Positions 23,917 through 34,950 of a stretch of 64,000 bases of DNA are shown here, in pieces. The notes under the pieces are model-generated. The model worked only from the letters and a program-made list of their open reading frames with translations, did not search any database and had not been told where the DNA came from. The DNA lies in assembly GCA_010094045.1 (NCBI GenBank), contig ML986583.1, forward strand, positions 694,737 to 758,736, given 5' to 3'. The number at the start of each line of letters is the position of its first letter. Position 1 is the first letter of the stretch. A program made the position numbers and the translations under genes. This stretch comes from Lojkania enalia. Taxonomy: Eukaryota > Ascomycota > Dothideomycetes > Pleosporales.

Positions 23917-26718
23917 TCACGGACGAATATGGGCCCCAATCTTACCGCCCCGATACCAGATCTCCTCCCTCCACTGCCCAATCCTTACCCCCACCTCAGC
24001 ATACGCACTCAGTTTCAGCGTGCCCCCCAACGCCTTCCTGATCGCTCCGAAACCCACACTGCCCAGACTCCAGTCCACCGGCAATCTAGGCGTTTCGGTC
24101 AAGCCTGGGGGCACTTTGATGGGTAGGTCGTAGATGATCTTCCCCGCGGGATCGCCCTCGTAATAGGCCGTGGCATTGAGGTGGGTGAGATAGATGGTTG
24201 TCGTTGAGAAGGGCGAGGAGAGAGTAAATATTGCGGTTGAGGTGAAGAGATGCATAGTTGCGTCGCGGATAAAGTGCGGAGATTCACTGCCGGAATCTCC
24301 GTTGTCTGGGTCGTCGTCGTCGCCGTCGGAGGGCTTGTTTGGTGTTCGTAAGTGGGGTGCTGGGAGGGTGATGGCGAAATGTGAAAGGGCATTGCCAAGA
24401 GCGGGTAGGGAAGGGATTGTATCGTTGTGCGTCTGTAGAGTCAGACTCATGTTATATCCTGTCTAATTAGAACATGTTTTGCGGGGTGACATCAATTGTG
24501 CATACCAGATACATATTGAGACAGAAGCTCTCTACCAACCGCGGTTCCGTTTTCACCGCTATGAGTAAATGGATCCCATACGGCCGTAACAGGAAGATTA
24601 GTGTTATTTCCTGGGTAGACGGAGACGTCATGAACAGTAGCCTGTGCAAGAATAGTGTTGTTGACAAGAATGTTTATGTTGAAGTAAGGGATCGTAGCGG
24701 AGTAGTTGGTCGGATTGGTGATGTTGACAAGGGCCTGGAGAGTAATTGAGGTAGGAGATGTATCGACGATCGATAGGTTCCATATCTTTGGGGATAGGCC
24801 ACTCAAGGCGTCGTCCCCTTTATCTCCATTATCATCTTTGCCATTTCCCATTGCTGAACCATACAAGTCAGCATATATACTCAACATACCGGTCCAAGAG
24901 GATCACGAACTAGGTCACAGACGTTTGACTGGTATGAGACCTTCAGCAGGTATCTCCCGTACTGCAAAGTCCCCAAGAGGAGTACCAACTTTCACGCTCA
25001 CTGCTGCCTTGACGTCAAAGATAACCATCTTTTCACCCCAGAGAAGAGCCTTCACGATTTCGTTGAACGTGTCATAATCGAGTATCTCCAGTGGCGCATC
25101 GCTGATCCGAGATTGAACCAACAAGGAGGCTTTCTCGCTGCCGTGTGCATCAATCCTACTTGAGTTCGCCGGCTGCCATTTCTCGAGGTTCAAATTTCCA
25201 AATTTCGTGCCGTTGTAGTATACGTCAGCGTTTGCCTTAACGCTGTTGACGTCAAGTGGAAAATTCATCTCATCAGGCAAGCTAACTTCAACCTTTACGA
25301 CACCATCAATCTTCGGCGGGTCTCCGAGGCCGAAATGAACATCCGTCACCGAGAAGTTCTTGATAAGGTTTCCCATGTCTCGACCAGCGAAAGGTATGGG
25401 TACAGTAATGTCCTTGAGAATATCCCGAGCCCAATCGGGAGTCTCCGGATCTGGGAACTTGCAGCAATGGACGTAAATGATGGCATCTTCACCATGCATA
25501 TAGTCTCCCAGAAGCGAGTCGAGCGGTGATTTCAATGAATCCGGGCATAGTCCAGTAAGAGCATCTGATAAGCTTTCAACATAACCTGTAACATTAACGT
25601 GAAGGTCGGTCTTCGGCATTACGTGTATTTTCGTGGTCTTAGCAGTGCCAACGAAGATTTGATTATCCGAAGGCAGGCATCCATCGACAAGGACGTCAAC
25701 CGCGACGGGGGGTACTGTGATGTCCACCGGAAACTCATTTGTTACATCCAAGGAAACATCAGCGCCCATGCCTTTATCTCCGTCGTTAGCTTCTCGAATA
25801 TTGATTTTCGTGATGTTGTACTGTGGGAGCAAAGGGATGTCGCCACCTAGATTCAAGGAATATTAGCGGGTAATCTATCAGCGATCACTTTGCAGAATCA
25901 TGCCTACCTTGAAGCACCAAAGCCTGTTCAATTGACTGAGTCCCAAGATGAATGAGGCCAGTTTTGAGTGGAACTTCAGCTTTACCCTTGATTCTTATTC
26001 GGCCTAGTCGTCCATCCATCCAGTCGTTGGCAATGTTGCGGATGCCATCGAAATTGCCCGGCTCCAAATCGGCAAAGAAGGAGATGTGATTGATATGTCC
26101 ATTTCTTACATTGACTTTGACTGGGGGAATACTGGCCGTACCGAGTAAGACATTCCCATATTCAGGTAGATAGACCTCGACTTTGGCCGGACCACTTTCA
26201 ACTTCCCGAGCAATCCAGGTACCAAATCTTCCAAAATTACGAACGCTTTGCTTCTCCACCTTGGACGCATCCATCACAAAATCACCCTCAACTTGCACCC
26301 TCACTCCGGTCCCGGTAAGGGAATCCAACGACAGCTTAGTCGGCTGGAAGTCGGCCGCCTGCATAGCATATTCCTCGATGCCCTCGGTCGCCAGGAATCC
26401 GAGCATGATAAATACAACGACGGCACAGAGGATAAACAGCGCCAATATGCTAGGCCATCTCTTTTTCCACGCGGATGCCTTGCCTATCGACAAGCTGCTC
26501 AGCGATCGTAACAGCGATGTTCTGGCAGGTGTTTCGGGTATCCGCTCGGTCTCTTCCTCATCGTCACTCCTATCCTCCCGTGCCAACAGCGGCGTCTCTT
26601 CCGTAGTCCTACTGGACGGGCTCGAGCGGGCGGATCGCGACGAACGTCCTGACTTGTGTGAAGCTGGGCGGGAGCTGGGCGTCCGCGTTGACGCCCAGGG
26701 TCCTTCCGGCGTGTCCAT
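23917..26718 (-). CDS. DUF3712-containing membrane protein, Tag1-like (vacuolar type)
   Basis: Four exons on the minus strand (26718-25908, 25846-24923, 24853-24506, 24458-23917) encode 874 residues. The N-terminal about 85 residues are Ser/Arg-rich and cytosolic in character. One transmembrane helix follows at about 90-110 (SILALFILCAVVVFIMLG), then a long lumenal beta-rich region with repeated LEA-like units (VKVEVSLPDEMNFPLDVN; VKVNVRNGHINHISFFADL) typical of DUF3712. Many NxT/NxS sequons support lumenal glycosylation. In fungi such proteins are often named pre-rRNA processing protein. The yeast relative is, I believe, Tag1 (YLR173W), a vacuolar membrane protein linked to ending autophagy. 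Intron 2 uses a GTCTGT donor; it restores the conserved IPVKP junction, which supports it. Divergent from OTC with 452 bases between starts. Confidence 0.85.
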
Positions 26719-27170
26719 GGCCGTGGACGGGTGTGCGGGTAGTTACTAAGCGGTCCAAAGTATGCTCATGTGCGGCGGTCAAAGCAAACGGGTCCCACTC
26801 AGGCGTTTGCGTTTGTTTGTAGTGGTGTGAAGTGGCGACGGAGGAGGGAGCCTTGGAGAGCAGTCGTCACAGCCAGGGCAGCCGCCGCCTTCTTCGATTG
26901 GGGGCTGTGAGGGGCCGCATCCAGGCGCATCTTGGGGGGGTCCGCCAAGGGGGCCGTGCGGGCACTAGACCATATATGTGTCTAGCCTGAGCTAGCCACC
27001 GCGGAAGCGATTCGGTCGGCCTCCCCAGATTTTGCGTGACGCATGGCTCGATGCAGAGAAAATTCACAGAATCCTGTGACTCTCCACCGCGTCTGCTCTT
27101 AGTGACTCAGAAGCCCCTATAACTTGGCCAATTGCATCCCTCCGAGCTCCAGACTCCATAGAGGATCAAG
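26719..27170. promoter_or_regulatory. Divergent promoter of the Tag1-like gene and OTC
   Basis: 452 bases separate the two start codons. The OTC-proximal part holds a consensus amino-acid-control site (TGACTCA, 27103-27109) and a TGACTC half-site near 27077. Nothing else named is visible. Confidence 0.6.
27103..27109 (+). promoter_or_regulatory. Gcn4/CPC1 (CpcA) binding site TGACTCA
   Basis: Exact palindromic TGACTCA, 62 bases upstream of the OTC start codon. Cross-pathway control of arginine genes by the Gcn4/CPC1 bZIP factor through this heptamer is established in ascomycetes. Location and gene function agree. Confidence 0.7.
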
Positions 27171-28362
27171 ATGCGCCCTTTGCCCGCTGCTCTGCGAAGC
27201 TTGCTCCGCGCTCAGCATCTCCGCTGCTATTCAGCAGCAGCCCCATCCCCCGCCGCTCCTCCCACATCACCTTCTGCTCCCCGACATTTTCTCTCCATAG
27301 CAGACCTGACGCCCGCAGAGCTTACTACACTCGTTCGAAATGCGCATCTTCACAAGACGGCCATCAAGTCGGGCGAGATCTCAAACCAGTTGCGGACGTC
27401 ATTGGCGGGGAAGACAGTGGCGATGAGCTTCAGCAAGCGGAGCACTCGCACGAGGATATCAACTGAAGGAGCCGTGGTGCAGCTGGGAGGCCATCCCATG
27501 TTCCTCGGCAAAGACGACATTCAATTGGGTGTAGGAACAACCAACTGGTGTTGAGCATTCTAATTCTAACTTACTTACCTTTTGCTAGGTCAACGAATCG
27601 CTATACGACACTTCCGTCGTCCTGTCCAGCATGACCTCCGCTATTGTCGCTCGCGTCGGCCCTCACTCCGACGTCGCTGACCTTGCAAAGCACTCTTCCG
27701 TCCCAGTTATCAATGCTCTCTCAGATCTCTACCACCCCCTCCAGATCATCGCAGACCTCCTCACAATAGCAGAAGTCAACCCAACGTCCTCAGGATCGCT
27801 CGGCCTCGAGGGATTGAAGATTGCTTGGATTGGTGATGCAAACAATGTGTTATTTGACCTTGCCATCGCTGCGATGAAATTAGGTGTCGAGATTGCTGTC
27901 GCAACTCCCGCGGGCTACTCGATCCCCAAGGAGATGCGCGGTGTGATTAACCAAGCTGCAAGCACCTCGTCCACACCCGGAAAGTTGTTTGAGGCAACGG
28001 TGCCGGAAGAGGCCATCAAGAATGCCGACATTCTTGTCACTGATACTTGGGTATCAATGGGACAGGAAGAAGAAACAGCCAAGCGACTAACCGCTTTCAA
28101 GGGCTTCCAGATCACCACCGAGCTCGCAGAACGAGGAGGTGCAAAAGAGAACTGGTCGTTCATGCACTGTTTGCCCCGCCACCCTGAGGAGGTCAGCGAC
28201 GAGGTCTTCTATAGCCCAAGATCGGTCGTCTTCCGTGAAGCAGAGAACAGGCTGTGGGCCGCCATCTGTGAGTATCAATAGCAAACTTGATCTTAGCTTT
28301 TGTCTTACAATCATACAGCTGCATTAGAAGCATTCGTCGTGAACAATGGCAAGATTCAGTAG
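27171..28362 (+). CDS. argB/ARG3-type OTC: Ornithine carbamoyltransferase, mitochondrial
   Basis: Makes citrulline from ornithine and carbamoyl phosphate in arginine synthesis (EC 2.1.3.3), in the mitochondrial matrix in filamentous fungi. Three exons (27171-27530, 27589-28267, 28319-28362) give 360 residues. The first about 35 residues are an Arg/Ala/Ser-rich targeting peptide. The carbamoyl-phosphate motif STRTR is at 91-95, HPLQ at 169-172, GDANNV at 202-207, DTWVSMG at 272-278 and the catalytic HCLP at 313-316. Introns are 58 and 51 bases; the last exon is only 44 bases and ends GKIQ. A CPC1 site lies just upstream. All family hallmarks are intact, so this should be an active enzyme. Confidence 0.96.
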
Positions 28363-29385
28363 GCGTCCATATTCTAAGATAACTTGCAGTGCTTGAGCAA
28401 CTTCAGGGCTCAGGGTTTATGTCCCCTTGTCCCACAATCTCGACTTCTAATTTATTTGAGCCGGTTTTAGAAGGTTGACAATGTGAATCTAAATGAATTT
28501 GAAGACTAGTTTAGAAAAACGGGAAATAGCACATCTAATTAAGAGGGTGGTTTGAGAGTTAGTATTTGTTTTGGCCTTCCGGCGTATAGAATATGATGAT
28601 CCCTTATATCTGTTAGCCTTAAAGCAGCAGCAATGAATAGCTCCCCAAAATTGGGAATTAGATCTTAACAATTTGAAGGGCTCACCAACACAAGCGCAAT
28701 AATCTAGGAGAGCAATTACAAAATTTTCAGAACATGATGTGTTGTTCTAAACGTCTCGGCGTAAACCGGACAGCCAATGTACAGCACAGAAGTATACATC
28801 ATGACCATGCAGCGGACGAATTTCGAATTGTGAAGAATTCCAAAACAACCTTCGTAATCAAATCTATCGCTAAAAGCAATAATGAGATGAAGAAGAGGAA
28901 CTTAGCCTGTCTAAAATCGCTGCTTCGCGTGCTCGGTCCCCGAGATCTGAATAATCCAAGCCGCGAATCGGACATGGTGGAGAACCGGGCTACGGGCGCT
29001 CGTTCGCCGACTACCCTATCCTACAAACCAAGACGAGGGGCAGCATCCCACCACAGCCAAAGCAAGTAATATGAAACAATGGATTTACTATATAAGGCGC
29101 CACGAAGCTCCTCATAAATCATTTACTCCATGAGTAATTGGACTAGTTCCTCATTCAAACCGCCCCTTCCGTGCCGCAATACCAACAACTCGAATTACAA
29201 CCCCACCAGACGTCATCCACCACCTCTCCGCCCTCCATAAACAAACAGCCCCCATACACTTCCCCTCCTAACCTCCTGTCACACCACCACCACCACCCCA
29301 ATCCGAATTCACTCCCCGCAACCCCAACCCGCAATCCCGCCACAGCTAAGCCTTTCAACACTAACTTGGCTCCCTCATCCCCAAA
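28363..29385. other. Intergenic; promoter of the DUF1857 gene
   Basis: About 1 kb. Contains a good TATA box (TATATAA at 29089-29095) and then a C/A-rich leader with CCA/CAC repeats up to the next ATG. A 111-codon open frame at 28734-29069 has no family features and is not called. Confidence 0.6.
29089..29095 (+). promoter_or_regulatory. TATA box of the DUF1857 gene
   Basis: TATATAA followed by GGCGCC, 291 bases upstream of the ATG; the intervening stretch is a pyrimidine- and CA-rich leader. Confidence 0.5.
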
Positions 29386-30115
29386 ATGGTCCTTATAAAC
29401 TTAGCCTACACCTCGAAAGTCAACCCCTCCGGCGCGACGCCCGTGCTCACCGTACCGCAAATCTGGCAAGGCCTCCAGCGCAAGATCCGCTTCGCACAGG
29501 AATTCGTCCCTGTAATCGAGAGCTGCAAGGTCCTGGAAGACAAGGACGGCGTCGTGACGCGCGAGGTGAAGTTTGTGCCTGGTAAGGGGCCGAAGGATCA
29601 GGCACTGGAGACAGTCCGGTCGTATGAGCCGGCTTGGGTACGTATAGTATTATTTTGTTCATCATTCATTGGTCAATTTGATATTCATTCAATCCTCTTT
29701 TATCGAGGTTTTTTGGGGGGGGGGGGGTTTTTTCGGTTTGTATGCTTGTGCTGAGATGAATTGGCATTCTAATGGCAAGTGAAATAGGTCGACTTCGAAC
29801 AAGAAGATGGGACGCATATCCGCAACGTGTTGTCGGACGGTCCGTCCGGCGAACTCGAGGATCTGCACATGACATACATGTTCGAGTTTAATTTACCAAA
29901 TATCACGAATATAGATGCGGAGGCCGTGGAGAAGGAAAAATCCCGACTAAAGGCAGTAAGTCTGATGTCTTTCTATTCATAAATTCAGGCCAGGTGGAGA
30001 GCAGGAGCGGGAGAGGTCTTGAAGATGTATACTAATGTGTTTGCAGATGTCCAAGATGGCTGTTGAGAGTTCCATTGACGTTATTCGGGAGATGGTCAAG
30101 GACGGACGGATCTAG
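29386..30115 (+). CDS. DUF1857 (AtaL-like, SRPBCC superfamily) protein
   Basis: Small protein of the START/SRPBCC-like DUF1857 family found in fungi and bacteria; no reaction is established. Three exons (29386-29637, 29788-29955, 30047-30115) give 162 residues. Family features visible are an N-terminal MVLINLAYTSKVNP strand, VLTVPQIWQGLQRKIRFAQE, a central EDKDGVVTREVKF hairpin and the C-terminal helix MAVESSIDVIREMVKDGRI. The first intron is 150 bases and contains an unusual symmetric T6-G13-T6 run (29709-29733). All introns are phase 0. Start chosen at the only ATG before the conserved first strand. The complete domain suggests a functional protein. Confidence 0.88.
29709..29733 (+). repeat. 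T6-G13-T6 homopolymer block in an intron
   Basis: Within intron 1 of the DUF1857 gene: six T, thirteen G, six T. It might form a G-quadruplex in the transcript, or could carry a sequencing length error. Confidence 0.8.
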
Positions 30116-30655
30116 GATGGACGCACCAAGGTCTAATGACATTGGGAGTTTATATATGGTGGGCAATTGAAGCTAGGTAAAGATTGCTTGGAGCCACATG
30201 TTGGGCTTGAAGCGTCTACAAGGAAATTTCGATTGTCAACAAGATCAAGTCACGATCTGAACAAATCAATTTTAGATGAGATTGCAATGTTTCTATTCAA
30301 GCACTACGATGTAGGTAAGGCCGCAAGCAATCCACATTTCTAGCTATTCCTGTGGCCTCCGATAAAGTGTCCACGTTAGAATCCCACAGAGTAGAATACA
30401 CATATACCGAATAGCCAATTCCTCCCGAAAGCAATGTTCGTATCCCTCAACGCCATCGCCATTGATAATGCATGAAACTCCCATGGTATCTGCTCGGAAG
30501 AGAACGCCACCCATGATATCGGCCTTGAAAATGCCTGAATAAAAGGGAATTGATAACACAACCTGAGAAGAAAAAAATTTTTGAAAAATATATCGTGTCC
30601 AACGAGTTGCAACCTCGCCGCTAATCACCATCCCCAGGTGTGCTACGCAGACAAG
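30116..30655. other. Convergent 3' flanks of DUF1857 and NCBP3 genes
   Basis: 540 bases with no supported gene. Short open frames on the minus strand (30344-30631) have no family signal. Confidence 0.7.
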
Positions 30656-32159
30656 TCATTTTCCGCCAGCAGCACCTTTGATTGAGAAACCGGTCGTGTG
30701 CGGTGCAGCACCGCGGATACTAAAGCCCTTTTCGTCCTTGGTCATGCGGCTGAGGATAGAAGCGCGCTTCGGCGTCACGTCTGCAATACTCTCTTGGGGC
30801 TCGCTCTCATCAAACTTGAGTCTCCCGAACTCAGACTCCTCGGTATCTCGGGTGATCCTACTTGCCAAAGGTCGAACGACGGGCTGTCCATTCTTTGTCA
30901 TACGATCCCAGATTGACCCTTTAGTTTGCATATTGGCAGTTTCATCAGTTGCGTCGGTTCTCCTGTGATTACTCATACGGTCGGCGAAATTATCCGATGC
31001 GAAAGAAAGTGATCGGTCTTTCCTATGAGCGTATGTCGTGTGCGATGGCTCACGGAATCCACGTTCATCGCCCGAGCGACGACGCTGAGCACCGCGACTG
31101 CGGCTACGATATCGTAGCGTTGTTCCGTCCTCTGAGAAGCCCAGGCGCCCGTCTTCGGATGGAGCAGGGGATGCACTACGGTTGCGAAGACGTCCATAGC
31201 GAGACTCCGGTTGCCTAGATACATTAGCCCCAATGCCACAAGCTAAAGCCTATAGGGATGCAATGATGCATTCAAGACTTCTAGAGGCAACATACTGATC
31301 GTCTGCCGGCCTATACCGATCTACCTGTCTCCTCTCCTTGTTCGCGAATCGATCACGAGTATTAGGTTGCTGATATCTGCTAGTGGTAGCATCTTGTCGC
31401 TTTGGAGCATCGTCATACATGCTTTCATCCATACTGTCCCTGCTGGAACTTAGTCCATTTATTTCAAAGGGGGCAGTGGACTTACATATGCCAAGACTTC
31501 TCCTCAGCACCAACAACGCCATCGTAGTCTATATACGATACAAGACGCCGACCCCGCTCTCGATCCCGCTGTTCATAATCACGTCTAGGAAGCTTCTTGC
31601 GGTAGTAGTCGCTACGCCCGGCGGCTCCCCTCTCCTTTCGATCTCCGCTATGACTCTGGCGCACAACTAGTTTGGCATCTGGGAATTTCGAATAGACCTT
31701 TGCTTCTCGCGGCGTCTGGGGTTGAAGAGCGTTGTCATTAGTCTGATGCCTCGACAGGAAACCCAGCGCCAGAGCAGCATCATCGGCGTTGTGGTATTCC
31801 AGATTCACAGATGAATCATTGACCCAACGAACCGATTTTACGCTCACAATTGAGCAATGCTCATTAGCATAGTCTTGTGGGTCATGCGGGCCGAAATCGT
31901 CTACACCCTGCACATTCAGAGTATTTGCTTGGGGGATATTGGTGTCCAAAGACTCGGTATATGCCGCGGGAAGATCATTGCTTTCGTCGCCGATGTTTTT
32001 GTCAGCCGAAGTCAGCTAAAGACTGTCAGTCCAGAGTTTGAATTAGAGTCAGCCTCGGACGCATACTGAGCTAGACTGCAGAGCTAGGGTTTCGGCCTCA
32101 GCGATGGGTTCAATGTCAAGGTCGATATCATATGCTACATCAATCATGTTAGTATCCAT
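30656..32159 (-). CDS. Nuclear cap-binding protein subunit 3 (NCBP3-like)
   Basis: NCBP3 family proteins bind the mRNA cap together with NCBP1 in the nucleus in animals; the fungal role is inferred. Four exons (32159-32067, 32015-31486, 31439-31296, 31214-30656) encode 441 residues. The N-terminus is acidic (MIDVAYDIDLDIEPIAEAE). The NCBP3-type RRM is at roughly residues 60-115, with the signature VKSVRWVNDSSVNLEYHNAD. After it come Arg-rich, RS/RD-like segments (RRDYEQRDRERGRR; LRYRSRSRGAQRRRS) and two C-terminal repeats of a basic SILSRMTK/SIWDRMTK motif followed by GFSIRGAA and GFSIKGAA. Intron 2 ends in tandem CAGCAG acceptors that both keep frame. The four exons join without frame breaks. 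A TCACGTGA element is 140 bases upstream. Confidence 0.85.
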
Positions 32160-32563
32160 ATTGCCCGCAACGCAAAACAACGTAAGGTTGTGCAAACAAT
32201 TGGGATCTTGGTGGTTGGCGGGGTTGTGATGGTGGAGAAGAGGCTCGCTCTAGGCGCGCGACGCGCCAAGATACTGAGGTCCGTGCATGATATAAATATC
32301 ACGTGATTTACCTTTCGAAACTGACTCTAGAATTTGGATGTTTATGTGAAGAGAACTTCAACGAAGAAAATCTTCGATGTCTAATTTCAGGAAGACCTCA
32401 CATGCATGTTTCTGAGCGAGAGATGAATTGATTCGCGTTTGACAATATCTTAGAACAAACAGTAAATGTTGTCCCAACTTGTCTAGGAAATATTCCATTG
32501 ACATGTTAATTGTGTAAGCACGTCAAAATGTAACTCCTATAGCACAAAGCGAACACCAATGGC
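32160..32563. other. NCBP3 promoter and SSADH 3' flank
   Basis: 404 bases. Includes the palindrome TCACGTGA at 32299-32306. No gene. Confidence 0.65.
32299..32306. promoter_or_regulatory. CACGTG palindrome (TCACGTGA)
   Basis: Eight-base palindrome 140 bases upstream of the NCBP3 start. It is the core of the 13-mer found in two other promoters of this window. CACGTG is the site of Cbf1-type bHLH factors in fungi. Confidence 0.5.
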
Positions 32564-34231
32564 TCAAGACAGATTCTCGAAAGTGAGAGTTCCCGTTTTT
32601 GTAATCAGGTATTCAGCCACGGCTACGTCCTTTCCTGATTCCTTTCCATAACCCGATTGCTTAATGCCACCGAAAGGCGATTCGGCAGCAGACGAATTAC
32701 CTAATTGTATCAATAAGATTCCCTGCATGTAAGATTCAATACTTACCAGTATTAAGTCCAATCATGCCCGCCTCAAGATCTTCGAAAAGCCTCCACATCC
32801 GATCAATATTCTTGGTGAAGACGTATGAAGCAAGTCCCATGTTAGTATCGTTGGCAGCTTTGACAGCTTCGCCCTCTGTTTCAAATTTAATAAAGGTGCA
32901 AACAGGGGCAAAGATCTCTTCCTTTGAAATGTCCATATCAGTGGTGACCCCTGTGATAACTGTTGGCTCGAAGAAATAGCCTCCATTCTTCGATATCTTA
33001 TTTCCCCCCATATGAATCATCGCACCTTTCGATCTTGCATCCTCGACCAGAGCAGACGCTTTCTCAATGCCTCGTGGTGTTGTCACAGGACCCATTGTTG
33101 TCGCCTTGTCTGCGCCATGCCCTACAACGATTTTGCTACTCTCCGTTTTCCACTTCTCGAGGAACTTGTCAAAGATGCCTGATTGGACGTATATTCGATT
33201 TGCTGTGATACACGCTTGACCGGCGTGCCGATATTTTAGAGCGAAGATCTGGCTCATAGCCTGATCCGTGTTCGCGTCGTCAAATATGAGGACTGGACAG
33301 TTGCCTCCCAACTCCAACGTAACTTTCTTTAAGTTGTCGGCGCACATCTTAGCAACCAGCTTACCTACTCGAGTTGAACCCGTGAAGGAGACCTTTTTAA
33401 TGAGCTCATGTCGACAGAGAGCTTCACTCAATTCAGGCGTTTTCTCCAGGTCAGTCGTGAGTACATTCAGAGCCCCAGAAGGAAAACCAGCTTTGCTTGC
33501 AAGATACGTTAGTGCAAGTATGGTAATAGGTGTCTCAGGGCTAGGTTTGACAATCATGGTACACCCCGCTGCAAGTGCAGCTCCAGCCTTCCGCAAAATC
33601 ATCGCAATTGGGAAGTTCCATGGGACCAAGGCTGCCGCTACGCCGAGAGGTTGCTTAATGGTGAAGACACGACGATCTGGTAAAGCCGGGGTGAACACAG
33701 AGCCCTGTATTCGCTCGGCTTCCCCTGCAAACCACCAAGTAAACCCTGTTGAGTAATCGATTTCGCCGTATGCTTCTGCTCTTGGCTTTCCAGTCTCATA
33801 CACGAGAATGGTTGCTATGTCTTCCCTATTCTCTCGAATCAATGAATCCCACTTGAAAAGCATTTGTGCCCGGATCCGGGGACTCAATTTCCGGTATTTT
33901 TGGAAGCATTCGTGTGAACTCCTAACGGCCGCATCTACATCAGACGCATCGTTTATTGGGCACTCTATCCAAGGCTTTCCCGTTCCAGGATCTACATAAC
34001 CGTGAATACCAGTTTTGTCTGCGTCAATGAGAGTCGGACTGACCAACAACCTCGAAACTATTGCCTGAGCACGATTTGACCCATCTGCCGTGCACAAAAG
34101 ATTCGTTATGTAGTAAGTCAGGGTTGCTAAGCTACTTCAACGTAAGCCTATGGCTTTCTAGAGGACAGTGACAAGTGGACTAAGACTCAACCTACCTTGA
34201 ACGGCAGCTCATACTTGTCCGGCAACTCCAT
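32564..34231 (-). CDS. uga2-type SSADH: Succinate-semialdehyde dehydrogenase [NAD(P)+]
   Basis: Oxidises succinate semialdehyde to succinate in GABA (4-aminobutyrate) catabolism. Four exons (34231-34196, 34131-34044, 33991-32747, 32700-32564) give 501 residues, the usual length. Catalytic Glu268 lies in LELGG, catalytic Cys302 in HAGQAC, and Asn167 in PWNF. The C-terminal block NSSAAESPFGGIKQSGYGKE is strongly SSADH-like, as is the N-terminal MELPDKYELPFKLSNP. The residue two past the catalytic cysteine is Thr (CIT) where most SSADHs have a second Cys (CVC). Intron 2 uses a GTCAGT donor and restores FEVVDPGTGKPW. No mitochondrial peptide is evident, so probably cytosolic. Head-to-head with an SDR gene. 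Other ALDH substrates cannot be fully excluded. Confidence 0.9.
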
Positions 34232-34950
34232 GGTGGGAGGCAATTATGTTCACTAATGTAAAGCTTAAGGAACGATGAACCCGAAGTTTGTAGAATGAGT
34301 ATTGGGTAGGAATAACGGTCCGTTGGGAAATTTCCGGTTTGAACATCCAAGAACGTGGGCACTGCTTCCCACGGAAAGCCTGTTTATACCGTGAGAACTC
34401 GGGAATTGATCAGTTGTTGAATACACAAGGAAGAGTAATCCAAATTAGTATGAGGCGTCATGTCAGGCTTTAGGTGCAGCTGATAGCAGTTGCGATCATC
34501 AACCCCACCTTTGTTCTATACCCGAACACATCAACTGATTGGTGGGCGGAGCTGGTCCGCGCGATCTCCAAGCAGGTGAACCGAGGAGCCAAAGATTTGG
34601 AGGTGTATGTGCAACAAGCTCCGACAGGGAATTGGTTCCGCACACCCCTGGCCGGTTCTTTTTGGCGAACCCAATTGTCGATGAAAACGACGTCTACTTC
34701 CCCTCTTCCCCACACGGTTTTCGCCGCTCATTGCGGCATTCCGAAAGGCGGCAACCTCCGGCAGAAAGCTACACAAGATGCCGAGCTACAGTTAGGTTCT
34801 CTCCATTACATTGGTGGGAATTGTGCAGTACTCAGCCAGTTGATGAATGACACATTGCTCTAAGTTTGTCGCGCTTCTTGCCTGCTTTGCCAACGTACGA
34901 AAACCTTCAGACTCAGAGGTGCAGTTCAAACCCGGAGCACGCAAGCAAAA
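34232..34950. promoter_or_regulatory. Divergent promoter of SSADH and SDR genes
   Basis: 719 bases between the two start codons, suggesting shared control. No operator was recognised. Open frames inside (34474-34863) are not supported. Confidence 0.5.
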
